A stretch of DNA of 64,000 nucleotides from Jaltomata sinuosa (Eukaryota; Streptophyta; Magnoliopsida; Solanales; Solanaceae). The DNA is taken from positions 91,959-155,958 of the forward strand of contig QJPP01001570.1 of assembly GCA_003996215.1 (NCBI GenBank), written 5' to 3'. Within the stretch, counting starts at the first letter, position 1, and each line of letters begins with the position of its first letter. Shown here one piece after another: positions 35,101-45,661 of this stretch. The notes below the pieces were generated by a model that saw only the letters and a program-made list of their open reading frames with translations, was not told the DNA's origin and ran no database searches. Position numbers and translations under genes: made by a program.

Positions 35101-35964
35101 ACTTCTTCTACCTTTACTTATTCTATCTCTTTCATTCCTAGACAATTATTTCGAAATTACTTTTAGATATTATATTCACATTTTAAAAGATCTTGTATTT
35201 ATTAGAACACCAAATTTTGGGATGTATTTGGTTACTTTCTGCATTTAATAATTATGAGACTTTACTTTATGATTTATGTATATTTCACATTTACTTTTCG
35301 ACATAATAAATTTTATTTCTTTGCATAGTAATTCATTTTTCAATTGTGTAGAAAAATAAAATGATATTAAAAACAAGCATGGAAAACTACTTTTAAATTG
35401 ATGGGATTGGACAATGATCCAATAGGACCAATACTTCACTTATATTGTTCCAATATTTTGAGCAAATTGAATCACGACTTTCATTGAAATATTCCTACGA
35501 CTATCATACAAAATTAATTAATTGATTCGAAATAAAATCTTTAGGTAATTCTTAGAATCTAATCAATCAAATGGTAGGTACAATCACCAGCTAAGCAAAA
35601 CCAAAACACAATCCTTAAGGAAACCTTAATATTATAAATTATCAGAAAAAAAGATTAAAATACTTACATAGAGACAGACACTCCCCATTGTTAATTTAAA
35701 TAATGGAAAAAGGTCAGCTCGATCAAATTAACATCAATGGAAATTTTATCTAATTTTGATAGTACTAAATAATTATGTACACATCTAATTTTTAGTTAAT
35801 TTAATTCACTAAAAAAAAATTAAAATTAGCTGTTAACTTCATGCTAAATCGCTTAATACGCAATTTAGCTAAAAGAATTTGTTCCATCGCTAATTTTTTA
35901 TTCTTTTTAAGCAGTGATTTATCCCTTATCGATATTTGACAAGTCAACCTGAACGAAGTCATCG
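35101..35964. other. Downstream spacer of the 35965-36726 gene
   Basis: AT-rich, probably includes the 3' UTR of the minus-strand gene next to 35964. No second gene is seen; the frame 35801-35986 overlaps the gene end and is not supported. Confidence 0.4.
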
Positions 35965-36726
35965 TCAACGATAGCGGCGCCGGCATTCACCGTCGAGCTC
36001 CGTCACCGTCTCCACCGGCGTTTTCGCTTTCCTCATATCACCAACCTTTAGAACTCCGGCGACTTCATCTCTAACATAGACTCTCTCACCACCGGTGCCG
36101 CCAATACCCACCACCTTTCCCGTACCCCAATCAGCACATATCGCCGGCGACTGACGCCTCATTCTAACGTCATAAGCAGCCAAAACGGTACCGTTTTTCT
36201 CATCTCTCGATTCAGACCAAAAAACCATTGCCGCCGGCGACGGCACCGTCAAATCCCAGAGCTTTACAACACTTTTTCCGGCGACAAATTCCGTTAGCGG
36301 AAACAGTTCGTAACTGCTCCGTCGCCGTCTGATTGTTAAATTACTCTTTTGACCTTGCTTACTGTAATAGAAACTCGAACCCGCCACTAAAAAATCTTCA
36401 TCGGAAACCGTTGGTGTAATTAGCCCTTCATCGTTCGAAGAAACCGATGAACATTCATCGTCGTCATTATCGGAAAAGTCGAAATCTTCGCTGATATATT
36501 GAAGAATAGGCTGTGTAGAAGGCTTTATTCTACGTAAGTAAATGAATGTAAGCTTAATTCTTCTGATTAAGCTGCTAAAAGTAGCAAATACGGCGAGAAA
36601 CAGAGCACCCCATTTCCAGAAACTGCAAACTTGAGGAACTTTTTCGATATTTGAAAGAGAAAAGAATTGGGTAATTAAAGATGGGTTCTGTAGATATTCA
36701 ATATCACTTTCAAAATTGCAGATCAT
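35965..36726 (-). CDS. Uncharacterised plant protein with one membrane segment
   Basis: A single-exon 253-residue protein, not assigned to a named family. Residues about 37-56 (FWKWGALFLAVFATFSSLIR) form a probable membrane helix followed by a basic stretch (RRIKLTFIYLRRIK). Residues 79-100 are acidic and Ser-rich (SEDFDFSDNDDDE), a likely disordered linker. A basic run IRRRRSS is at 132-138. The C-terminal half has SVVKLWDL (152-159), VFWSESRDEKNGTVLAAYDVRMRR (168-191) and a Gly-rich patch, faintly like one or two WD40-type blades; that is speculation. Codon use and GC-rich coding sequence next to AT-rich flanks support a real gene. A TATA motif lies 128 bp upstream of the ATG. No break is visible. 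Confidence 0.8.
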   Translation of the reverse strand: MICNFESDIEYLQNPSLITQFFSLSNIEKVPQVCSFWKWGALFLAVFATFSSLIRRIKLTFIYLRRIKPSTQPILQYISEDFDFSDNDDDECSSVSSNDEGLITPTVSDEDFLVAGSSFYYSKQGQKSNLTIRRRRSSYELFPLTEFVAGKSVVKLWDLTVPSPAAMVFWSESRDEKNGTVLAAYDVRMRRQSPAICADWGTGKVVGIGGTGGERVYVRDEVAGVLKVGDMRKAKTPVETVTELDGECRRRYR

Positions 36727-36853
36727 AATTTTGAATTTTCAGCTAATGAAGATGGAGAAAGGTATAAAGAAACTGTCTGATAAAATACTTGAAAGACGAC
36801 TAGTAGAATAGACAAAAGGGAGATTGGTTTGGAAAAGTGAAAGGAATAGGGTG

Positions 36854-36861
36854 TATATATA
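36854..36861 (-). promoter_or_regulatory. TATA box of the 35965-36726 gene
   Basis: TATATATA on the minus strand, 128 bp upstream of the start codon, in a context (CCACTATATATACACC) typical of plant core promoters. Confidence 0.6.
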
Positions 36862-37284
36862 GTGGAGAATTGGGACAACTCGAGGTGGTATTAATCTTAG
36901 CCAGCTTTTTTATCATAGATTTTGAAAATAGGCTTTTAAAAAATTATCTCCAAATATCAATGTAAATTTTGATTACGTTTTCAATTTTTAAAATTTGATA
37001 TTTAAATATTTTCAAGTTTTTAAAAAACTAATTCATATTAGTTTTGGATTTTGGAACTTTCAATCACAAAACTTTAAATTTTTTCTAACTAAAATATATA
37101 TCCAAACACAACTTCAAAACTAAAATTTTCAGGTTTGGGATACTAAATTTATAAATAATTAATTTATTAAAATTGTAATAAGCAGAAATATTAAATTATA
37201 ATTGTAAATATATAATAATTTAAATATGAAAACCTTTAAAGATTGACTTATACAATTTAAATGTTGAAGGGACCTTCAAGGAAA
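36862..37284. other. Promoter-side spacer
   Basis: AT-rich, non-coding. A stretch with 'aaaacttcaaaactaaaattttcag' (about 37105-37135) looks like a decayed MITE. No gene. Confidence 0.35.
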
Positions 37285-37575
37285 GGGTGGTTAAGAGATG
37301 ATAAAATAAGTTGTTTGGTTTGTTAAAAATGACGTGGGGGATCATAATTGGTGAAGATGTAAAACTTGGTGGGCCATGTGAGAAGAATGAACAGAAAAGG
37401 ATTGGATAGAAATAAAAGGGGAAGGGCATATTCAAGAGATTCCTTCATATTATGACAAATCATAGTGTTAGGTCATTCGTGACTCAGCAGCTGAGGGCAT
37501 ATCCATGTTTTCTTTTATCTTTTTAGACTTGTTGCTTGTGGGACAGTAGAATTTTCCTCGACAGAGTTCAATCTC
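37285..37575. repeat. Dispersed direct duplication, copy 1
   Basis: Shares with 38141-38478 a collinear series: 'ggtggttaagagatgataaaataag', 'gatcataattggtga', 'ggtgggccatgtgagaag', 'ggcatattcaagagattcc', 'gtgactcagcagct' and 'ttttcctcga.ag.gttcaatctct'. Minus-strand frames in both copies begin Met-Asn-Met-Pro-Phe-Pro-Phe but then diverge and have no recognisable domain. Confidence 0.8.
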
Positions 37576-38140
37576 TATATATGGGTGAATAGCTGGGTTA
37601 TAACAACAATAATATATCCCATAAAATAGAGCATATATATTTGGCTTAAGCGCCATGTATTGTGAACTATAAATAGTGACTTCAACTGACTTGTAAAGCA
37701 ATTCAATTCTGACCTCCCTCCTTTCTCTCTCAATCAATAGAATATCAGTTTTCTTGCTCATGAAACTTTGTTGTTCTTAACTGCTAATACTTGTTTGTTT
37801 TTGGATACCTCACAAAGGCTCAATTCTATTCTCGGCTGCTCTTGAGACACGTCTCGGCTAGTCTAATTTGCATACTTTACTTATTTTTCGTTGTCTATTT
37901 GCTATTACTCGTTGCCTTTGTGCTATAATCGTCTTTCCTCGACTATCGTATATTTTAACTGCTAACAAATTGATAACATGAGCAAGATTGAATCATAACG
38001 CGTGCTCTTGACTCACTTACAAATTCAACTATATCAAATCTTGAGTTAAATACATATTCAATTCGAAATTTTTTAATCTATAGGAACTCAGAGTCCAAGG
38101 GGTACGTAACATGAACACCCAATAACTCTTATGAACAATG
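37576..38140. other. Spacer between the duplicated blocks
   Basis: Non-coding. 'cacaaaggctcaattctattctcggctgctc' (about 37810-37840) looks like retroelement UTR, not certain. No gene. Confidence 0.3.
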
Positions 38141-38478
38141 TGGTGGTTAAGAGATGATAAAATAAGATGTTTGGTTCGTTGTAATTGACGTGGAGGATCA
38201 TAATTGGTGAAAAGTAAAACATGGTGGGCCATGTGAGAAGAAATATGAACTTTAGAAAGATAAAAATATAGTATTGGGATAGAAACGAAAGGGAAAGGCA
38301 TATTCAAGAGATTCCAGAAATCTGTTAGTCTGTTGGGTCATTAGTGACTCAGCAGCTAAGGACATGCCAATATCTTTTGCCAAGTTTTGATTCAGCTGGT
38401 TAGTCTTATCGCCCGGGGAACAGTTGAATTTTCCTCGAGAGGGTTCAATCTCTAGTTTTTATATATGTGGAGAGTGAA
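38141..38478. repeat. Dispersed direct duplication, copy 2
   Basis: Second copy of the 37285-37575 block, offset about 856 bp, same orientation, with an extra insertion of about 30 bp ('gaactttagaaagataaaaatatag'). Confidence 0.8.
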
Positions 38479-38499
38479 TACATTAAAGAAAAACTAAAA

Positions 38500-38965
38500 T
38501 TATTATTATTTTATGAGTTTCATATTTAAATTATTAGGTGTTTACGAAATCTTTTGAACTATCATGAATTCATATTAAAATATTTTTTGGAGAATACAAC
38601 AAGCTAGGTTACGTGAACGTTATGCTCCAAAGAGTTCTAAACACGTGGAAAGAATTTGAGGGAATAAGTTAAAAACACTCCTCATCAAACTATCACTGTT
38701 TTACGAGTTTCATACCTAAACTATTGATGTTCATAGAAACCCCTATACTAACATTAACTCATTCTGTCAGGTCGAGTCATTTTAAGACTTTTTTCATCTC
38801 CTGCACGCCTCTCAACAAGGCTTTGCCACATATTTAACTGGAGATTTTTAATCTAAAGGAACTTAGAGTGGGGTGGGGAAGCGTATGTAACATGAATAGT
38901 TTAGGTATGAATCTCGTAAAATGTATAGTTCATAGAGATATTAACCTAGTCACTCGATATGACAA
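38500..38965. repeat. Inverted-repeat element remnant
   Basis: 'ttttacgagtttcatacctaaactattgatgttcatagaaa' (about 38698-38740) is nearly the reverse complement of 'catgaatagtttaggtatgaatctcgtaaaatg' (about 38890-38923), and a third related piece is at 38510-38545. A decayed MITE cluster; non-coding. Confidence 0.6.
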
Positions 38966-40132
38966 ATCGCTTGAAATCAGATGCATTTAGGAACTAGGTT
39001 ATAGGATTCGTAGTAAAAACATATCCACCGCACCGGGTGTTTATCCAAATGAATAGATACACATGATATGTATTTGGAAATACACTTCTATCACTTAATT
39101 ATGATTAATTAATATACGTTTTCACAATATTAGACCACTTAACCTCAGTAAGCTGAGTTAGTTTGGTACTAATTATAACGAAAATCTTTTTTAGGAAAAA
39201 TACTTTTTTATAAAAATAAGTGATTATTTTACTTATTTTATGGTGTTAGTAAGTAAGAATAAGATAGGCTTAAAAGCAATTATACATAATTTAGTCAAAT
39301 ACAAAATCTATATAAAAGAGTGCAGGAGGATGGGGATGGTGGTGCGGGTAGAGGAGGTGGGGCCATGGGGTGGGGTCAGGATGAGAGTCGAGGGTGCAAG
39401 GGGTTTGGGATGGAATCTTTTGGGGATTAAAGAAGGGCACAAACATCCCGAAATATCACTTGTGAAATGTATTTTTTCTATTGTTCGCAATAAATTTTTG
39501 AAGTTCAAAAATTCTCTCCCTAGAAAGTTATGTAACACCCCTATTTATAGTTGTACGGATAGGTTCTTGTGATTGGCCAAAACATGTCATTTTGAACACT
39601 TGTCGGCTTTTGACTGATTCTTGAATCCGAATGGAAATGCTACATTATTTGAACACGTAACATCATCTTGTTGGTCTTGAATTTGACGAAAATGTCAAGT
39701 CATCTTGACACATGGCGTGAGTTTGGGCTTCAAGGTGTAATGGACCTTGGACTTGAATTTAATAAAATGGACTTATTTATTTGTAAAGCCAAATTAATTA
39801 TTCAACCAAAATAAACATGGATTTAATTCAAATTTTGTATGAATATAATTCAATAAAAATTATGTATCTACATATGCACCCTACTTCAAGACTTGATGAA
39901 GTGTAGACTTGTCGAACTTTTGACGACGGAATTTGAAATATTCATGAAAATATTTTCACAAAATGAAAGTACTTCATCAAAGTGACAAATAACTTCTTGT
40001 AGTATTCTTGATTTCTCTTTTACAACTAAGGTGTAAATTGGATAACTTTTCTTGGCTAAGCATGAACATAAAAGTGATCTAACTTTATACTATTACACAT
40101 TGGACAATATCTAAACTTGGTAACTTTATACC
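38966..40132. other. Spacer upstream of the copia fragment
   Basis: No supported gene. 39320-39420 is strongly G-rich on the plus strand (ggtggtgcgggtagaggaggtgggg), giving open frames on both strands (39240-39572) that I reject. 'gtaacacccctatttatag' (about 39530) resembles a retroelement LTR or transcription-start area, unproven. Confidence 0.35.
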
Positions 40133-40217
40133 TGCAGTTCCTAGGGATACTTCATCAGAGCTCTTATGTATGCACACTTCAACAGAATGGGGTGGTAGAA
40201 AGGAAGCACAAACATTA
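40133..40217 (+). pseudogene. Ty1/copia integrase core fragment
   Basis: The sequence reads as the C-terminal side of a copia integrase catalytic core (LHQSSYVCTLQQNGVVERKH-like, by eye with frameshifts), including the region of the conserved final Glu in 'NGVVERKH'. It stops at a foreign insertion and resumes at about 41303. Upstream gag, protease and the rest of integrase are missing. Confidence 0.75.
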
Positions 40218-41302
40218 TAAACAGAGGCGAATACAGAATTTGAAGGTTGCGGGTGCTACTAATTTACGTATAAAATATACTTACTAGTGGCGACAAAAAT
40301 TGAATAGGAACGATGGTTTAGACGTCGATTAATTTTTAGCTAATTTGGTTGAGTTTTTCTACTCACAAATAGACAAAAAAGTTCAATTTTAGTTCAATTT
40401 TTAAACTTGATTTAAATAATATTTTAGAATAAAATTGCCAAAAGAAAATTCTTGAAAGAGCACCCGCAATAAGAAATTTTGCTTTAAAAAATAGCTTAAT
40501 TGCTTTGACTATATTAATTTGCCTTTATTGTTCTTGAATGAATCTTTTCATATTAGTTATCGAGTTATATGATTATATTTTTAAAGCAAAAGGTTCAAAT
40601 TTTTAATAATGAAAACAATTTAAAATGTCTATTATATCAAGCCATTTAATTTTTTTCAAAAGTCAATAAAAGATATTAACCAAATTATACTTTAATATAT
40701 AGATTAACAGTGTATCATTAAAAAGAGAAACACTTTATATTAACTAAAAAACGTTCCAAATTATTTATCAAAGCAACTGTTCATGAACTAAGGTATAAAG
40801 AGAAACTAACCAATTTTCAAATATTTTTTTTTCACTTCAAAAACATAAATTACTTTTTACTATTTTCATAATGAAACATGGCCAAATACCTACAAAATTA
40901 AATAAACTTTAAGAAAGAAGAAGGGAGAGAGACATTCTGCACATAAAAGAGAGAGAAAAGGGGAAAGAGAAAGAGGTGAGGGCATAGGCTCCAGCGGGGA
41001 TAAAGTTACTATTTAAAGAAGGGAAAAAGAAAAAAGAATAAAGTTACTATTAGAAGAAGGGAAAAAGGAAAAAACAAAGAGGAAAAATTTATGCTTCTAC
41101 CAGGATTAGAACTCGACAACAAAAATGCAAAAGAGACTTCAAACGCAAACTTGAACCGTGACACATGTGTGCCTCTTGTGTATTCCGAGTGACACAATCT
41201 CAATACATACATATATTTGTAGATATATACATACACAGTACAAATTTTAACTGAAGCATGCGAGTACCGTGGCACCCTTACCTCATAAGGTAGATTTGTC
41301 CC
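40218..41302. mobile_element. Unclassified insertion splitting the copia integrase
   Basis: About 1.08 kb of non-copia sequence lies between the two integrase pieces. It starts near 'aaacagaggcgaatacagaatttgaagg', a phrase I know from many nightshade repeats, and ends near 'tttgtccctg'. 'attat' occurs next to both junctions, a possible 5-bp duplication. No matching inverted ends were found. It includes a purine-rich block (about 40915-41080) with 'ataaagttactatt' repeated. Confidence 0.6.
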
Positions 41303-42616
41303 TGATTATGGACATAGCTAGATCCTTGAGGTTTCAATCTAGTGTCCCTCTAAGGTTTTGGGGTGAATGTGTACTAACAAGTGTGTATCTGATTAATAGG
41401 TTGGCAACCTCAGTTCTGCAAGGAAAAACTCCTTTTGAGATCATGTATGATGCACCTCCTGAACTTGACCATCTCAGGGTTTTTGGCTCATTTGCCTTTG
41501 CCACTCAAGTCAGAAGCAGTGACAGATTCTCCTTTAGGGTCATTCTTGTTTTCTTCTTTGGCTATTCATCTCTTCAAAAGGGGTCCATGTTGTTTGACTT
41601 GCACAACAAATCCTTCTTTGTTAGCAGGGATGTTGTGTTCAAGGAGGAGATCTTTCCCTTTTAACAGTTGTTCACTTTCTCATCCTCTTTATTTCTTGTC
41701 TTACATTTTACAGGCTCTAAAGTTGTTGATCATGATTTTGTTCCTTCCTATGACACTGACGCTGTTGATCAATCTTTTCATTCATGGTGATCCCCTTGCA
41801 GATGTATTAGAGGTTCCTGTCGAATTTAATCCTGCTGAGGTGTCCTCCCAAGAGATTCAACTCTTGTTATTCCACATGATACCACTTCTAACAAGATAAG
41901 ATCTTCTACACAAAGCAGAGCAGACCTCCTATTTGGCTATAAGATTATGTGGTCAAACATAGAAGTAGTTCTTATTCTTATCCAGCTTCAAATCATGTTA
42001 TCTATGCCTCTCTATCTCCTACCTATAATGCTACTCTAACTGCTTATTCAGTCATTCAAGAGCCACAGTCATTATGAGGCTGGCACTGATTCGCACTGAA
42101 TTGCAGCTATGAAATCAGAGATTACTTCGCTGGAGGAGAACCACACTTGGAGAATTATTGATCTCCCACCAGGTAAACACCTTATTGGCTGCAAATGGGT
42201 GTTTAAAGTAAAGTATAAAATCAGTTTGGTGGCTAAGGGGTTTAGCCAGAAAAAAGACTTGGATTACACTAAGACTTTCTCTTATATTGCCAAGATGGTC
42301 ATAGTGAGGTCTATCCTAGTTGTTATTGTTGCTAGGCATTGGTTTATTTTTTATATGGATGTTCATAATGTTTTTTTACAGGGTGGTCTTCTGAAGGATG
42401 TATATATGGTCATTCCTTAGGGTTTTTACAGATAAAGGGACTACGGTAAAGTCTGTAATTTGCACAAAGTCCTTATATGGACTCAAGCACGCTCCTTGGC
42501 ATTGGAATCTCAAGTTAACAGAAGCTTTGTTGCAAATAAGCTTTGTACAAAGCCACTATAATTACTCATTATTCACTAGAAAGGAGGCAAATAACTTGGT
42601 GATAATATTAGTATAT
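41303..42616 (+). pseudogene. Ty1/copia integrase C-terminus to reverse transcriptase, broken
   Basis: Continues the copia polyprotein: integrase C-terminal part (MDIARSLRFQ.., FWGECVLTSVYLINR, GKTPFEIMY, LRVFGS) to about 41664, a frame-shifted linker (to about 41899), then reverse transcriptase from about 42109 (EENHTWRIIDLPPGKHLIGC, then LVAKGFSQKKDLDYTKTFS, YMDVHNVFLQG). Compared with copia relatives about 15 residues are lost between VKYK and LVAKGF. A stop at 42418-42420 is followed by another frame with KSLYGLKHAPWHWNLKL. The reading is cut at 42616, exactly before the YVDD catalytic motif, by the LTR retrotransposon. Confidence 0.9.
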
Positions 42617-44048
42617 TGATGTGCCGCCATTTTACGTCACTTTCGACTCCTTTTAACTAAGAACAATCGTGCGTTTTCAAGCAACCATTGTCGTTTTTGA
42701 TGGTTTTATGTTATGTTTTCAGGAAATAGGGACAAACATGGAAACGAAAGGAAATACGAGCAAAAAGAGCATTCTGGATAAGAGTGACGGACCGTCAAGC
42801 TCGTGACGGACCGTCAAGCCCAAGCCAACAAGGTGGTGACGGTCCGTCACCCAAACCGTCACACCAAAGCAGTGTCGCACCAAGGCAGCCCGCGATTAAC
42901 CATCACACCAAAGCAGTGTCGCACCAAGGCAGCCCGCGATTAGGATTCCTACCGTGTTTGGGATTTGGTTTCTCGGATTCCTAATGCGTTTGGGATTTGG
43001 TTTCTCGGATTCCTAATGCGTTTGGGATTTGGTTTCTCGGATTCCTAATGCGTTTGGGATTTGGTTTCTCGGATTCCTAATGCGTTTGGGATTGTGTTTC
43101 CTAGATTCCTATAAATACCCTATGTTAGGTTTATTTTATTCATTATGCAAATCACGTTTTTACAATAATTTTAGGAGAGATTTGAGCGAAACTTTGAGAG
43201 CAAGAAACACGTTTTTCTCTTCTTGAATTCGTGTTCTTGAATTGTTCTTGGGATCTTGGTTTTTCGTGTTCTTGGATTATTGAAGATTGTTCTCATTATA
43301 TTGTAAGAATCCCTTCTCTTTATTATGAATACAATTATCTTCTCTTTTCTTTATAGCATGATTAACTAAACTCCCACAACTAGGGTTGTGGGAGCCATGG
43401 CAAACGTAGCAAGATAGATTCCGGGTAGCGTCGGGTTCAATATATATGTTGTCACGTTGTTAATCATACATTGTGTAACGTTTTCTAGTGGTTGCAAACA
43501 TTAGAACATGCCTAGGTTTAATTTGCTTGAGTAAAGAGATTAAAACCGGGAAACTTGATTAACGACAAGGATTCGAGACTTCCAACTCTCGTCTTAATGA
43601 TTAATGCCGTAACTGGATTAATCTACTTGATGTTTAGGATTGAAAGCTAAAAAGCACATCTTTTCGAGGTCGAGAGAATAGAAAAGGAAATTTGTTTATT
43701 TGGTCGAGAGACGTTTAGACGATACCATTGCTTCAATCACATCGTGACACGCATATAAAAAGAAACCGATTAAGCCTAGAATCGACATTGTTACTAACGC
43801 CATGGTAAACACTTTCCTAGTTCATTCTCCTATTGATTATTTCTCACACATTATTGCTTGTTTTGTTTACAATTTGATTTCACAAAACCCCCCTTTTTCC
43901 GGAAACTATTGACTATTAGTTATCTAATTCACTAACGACTTAATTCTCACCATATTCTCTGTGGGATTCGACCCCAACCTAGTTGGGTTCTATATTTGAC
44001 TACGACCGCTTACGCTTCCTAATTGGAGGTGTAGTTTGGGCGTTATCA
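42617..44048 (+). repeat. 5' LTR
   Basis: 1432 bp, TGATGTGCCGCC...GCGTTATCA. Contains palindromes TGACGGACCGTCA (42785, 42804) and GTGACGGTCCGTCAC (42836-42850), a 45-bp duplication with 'caccaaagcagtgtcgcacc', five 32-bp units (42956-43108), and a core promoter TATAAATA at 43110-43117. Confidence 0.92.
42956..43108 (+). repeat. 32-bp tandem repeats of the 5' LTR, five units
   Basis: Units beginning GTTTGGGATTTGGTTTCTCG at 42956, 42988, 43020, 43052 and 43084 (the last diverges). They end just upstream of the TATA box, so they may act as promoter repeats. The 3' LTR has six units (46000-46192). Confidence 0.9.
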
Positions 44049-44053
44049 AAAAG

Positions 44054-44068
44054 TGGCGCCGTTGCCGG
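44054..44068 (+). promoter_or_regulatory. Primer-binding site
   Basis: TGGCGCCGTTGCCGG, 5 bp after the LTR end. From memory this is complementary to the 3' end of tRNA-Asp and is used by Athila-type elements. Confidence 0.8.
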
Positions 44069-44921
44069 AGAATACGGTTGTTAATTAAGTCTGGTGTGTT
44101 TATTTGACTCTTAGTCATACTTTCCTGCTTTTACTTTTATTTGTTGTTTTTGTTTATTATAGGGTATATAGTTGTGCATACGGTTGTTTATTAAGTCGGG
44201 TGTATCTTGATGAAGTCTGAGTAATCAAGACACCCGCGTCGTGCCGCGACGTTAAATCAGGCGCTGTATGGGAGGCAACCCATAAATTATTGTTGTATTA
44301 TAGTCTAATTAATTCGTGGGAAAACCTGTGAGTCACCACCGAGGGTTTTTGTTACCGTGTTTCTTTTCCCTCCGGTGTGCTATCTAGTAGAACCGGCATG
44401 TTTAGGTTGTTATTTTAAATTATTTTTTTAGTGTTTATAGTGATGAGCATGGCGTTTTTCTTGACTAAAAACGAGGCCCCTTTAAAAAATTTCTGGTTTT
44501 ATACTTATGTTGAAACGATTGACTATCTCGATCCTTGAATGTCATTGTGTGATTATGATTAGAATGAGTATGCTTAAGCCGAGCGGTTGTTTGATAGTTG
44601 GTAGTGATATAGTTTCTTGGTGCCAAGTGTGTGTGAGATTATTGTTATAAATTCTTACTCTGTGCATGCATCTAGAACTTGCCTGGTCTATTTTGTTAAG
44701 TTTGAAGTTGGTTGCTTAGGAAAGGATCACATGCCCTTTTTGTGTGCAGTCCACTTAACCTATAAGACCGTCCAAATGCAAATAGTCCCTTTGATCCCTG
44801 TTTGAGCCATAATTGACCTTGTTCTTTCAATAACCTGTCACCGTTCCTGTTTAACTTGGAGTCCCTGTTTTGGCCCTGGTCCTGCCATGGACATCGTGCA
44901 CCTCAACGCAGGCAATCAGCC

Positions 44922-44934
44922 TAAGTTGAGGGTG
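44922..44934 (+). other. Internal copy of the polypurine-tract sequence
   Basis: TAAGTTGAGGGTG is identical to the 13 bases at 45648-45660 that precede the 3' LTR. A second, central priming site is a possibility; chance is unlikely for 13 bases within 1.6 kb. Confidence 0.55.
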
Positions 44935-45647
44935 GCTACTATAGAGGTGAATGATAAGAAAAAGAGGACGGAAGAGATTGGTTGTGAGTAGAGTGAAAAT
45001 GCGGGTGTGTGCCTAAGAAAAGAAAGAAAAAAAAAAAGATCGAAAAAAGAAATAAAAAGAATTGTCAAAACAAAGAGGCCGCATCTGTAGCTAGAAACGA
45101 GGAAATAAAAAAGGTGAATAAGGATGGACAAAGTAAAGTTGTGTGGTAATATGATGTCAATGGTTCCAAGGAGGGCTTAGTCACTAACCCCTAAATGTAT
45201 CCTACCTGCACCTGAAGCCTCATTACAAGACAAAACAAGTCCTGTAGTGATCTTGAGCGGTTTTCTGAAGAACTGAAATAAAATAGTAAGGGCAATCCTA
45301 TGGTATCGCATGTGCATTGTCTGAAATCGTTTGTGAGTGTGAGCGCTTACCTAGTCCCAAATCGTGTGTGTGGGATTTCTTTGTGGTGAGGGCACCAAGA
45401 TTTCTGTATTGTCTATTGATTGTTAGGATAGCTGCGCGTGTGTATGTAGAATGTTCTATCATATCGGAATGACATGTTTGGATCCTTGCAAGTTAGTGTT
45501 TCATACATTTGTGGGCTACGAGGGAGCTTGATTTAAAATGGAATAAGATGTGGAATGACCATGAGTTGCTAGAGACACGAGTTTGTTTTCTTAGTTGAGT
45601 CGTCTTATTGTTTTTGTGTCATGTTGCTTGAGGACAAGCGAACGTTT

Positions 45648-45661
45648 TAAGTTGAGGGTGT
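45648..45661 (+). promoter_or_regulatory. Polypurine tract of the LTR element
   Basis: TAAGTTGAGGGTGT immediately before TGATGTGCC of the 3' LTR, the expected position of the plus-strand primer. Confidence 0.75.

Noticed and set aside
39240..39572. 110-codon frame in G-rich DNA with an antisense twin
   Set aside because: Both strands stay open because of the G-rich composition; no domain seen.
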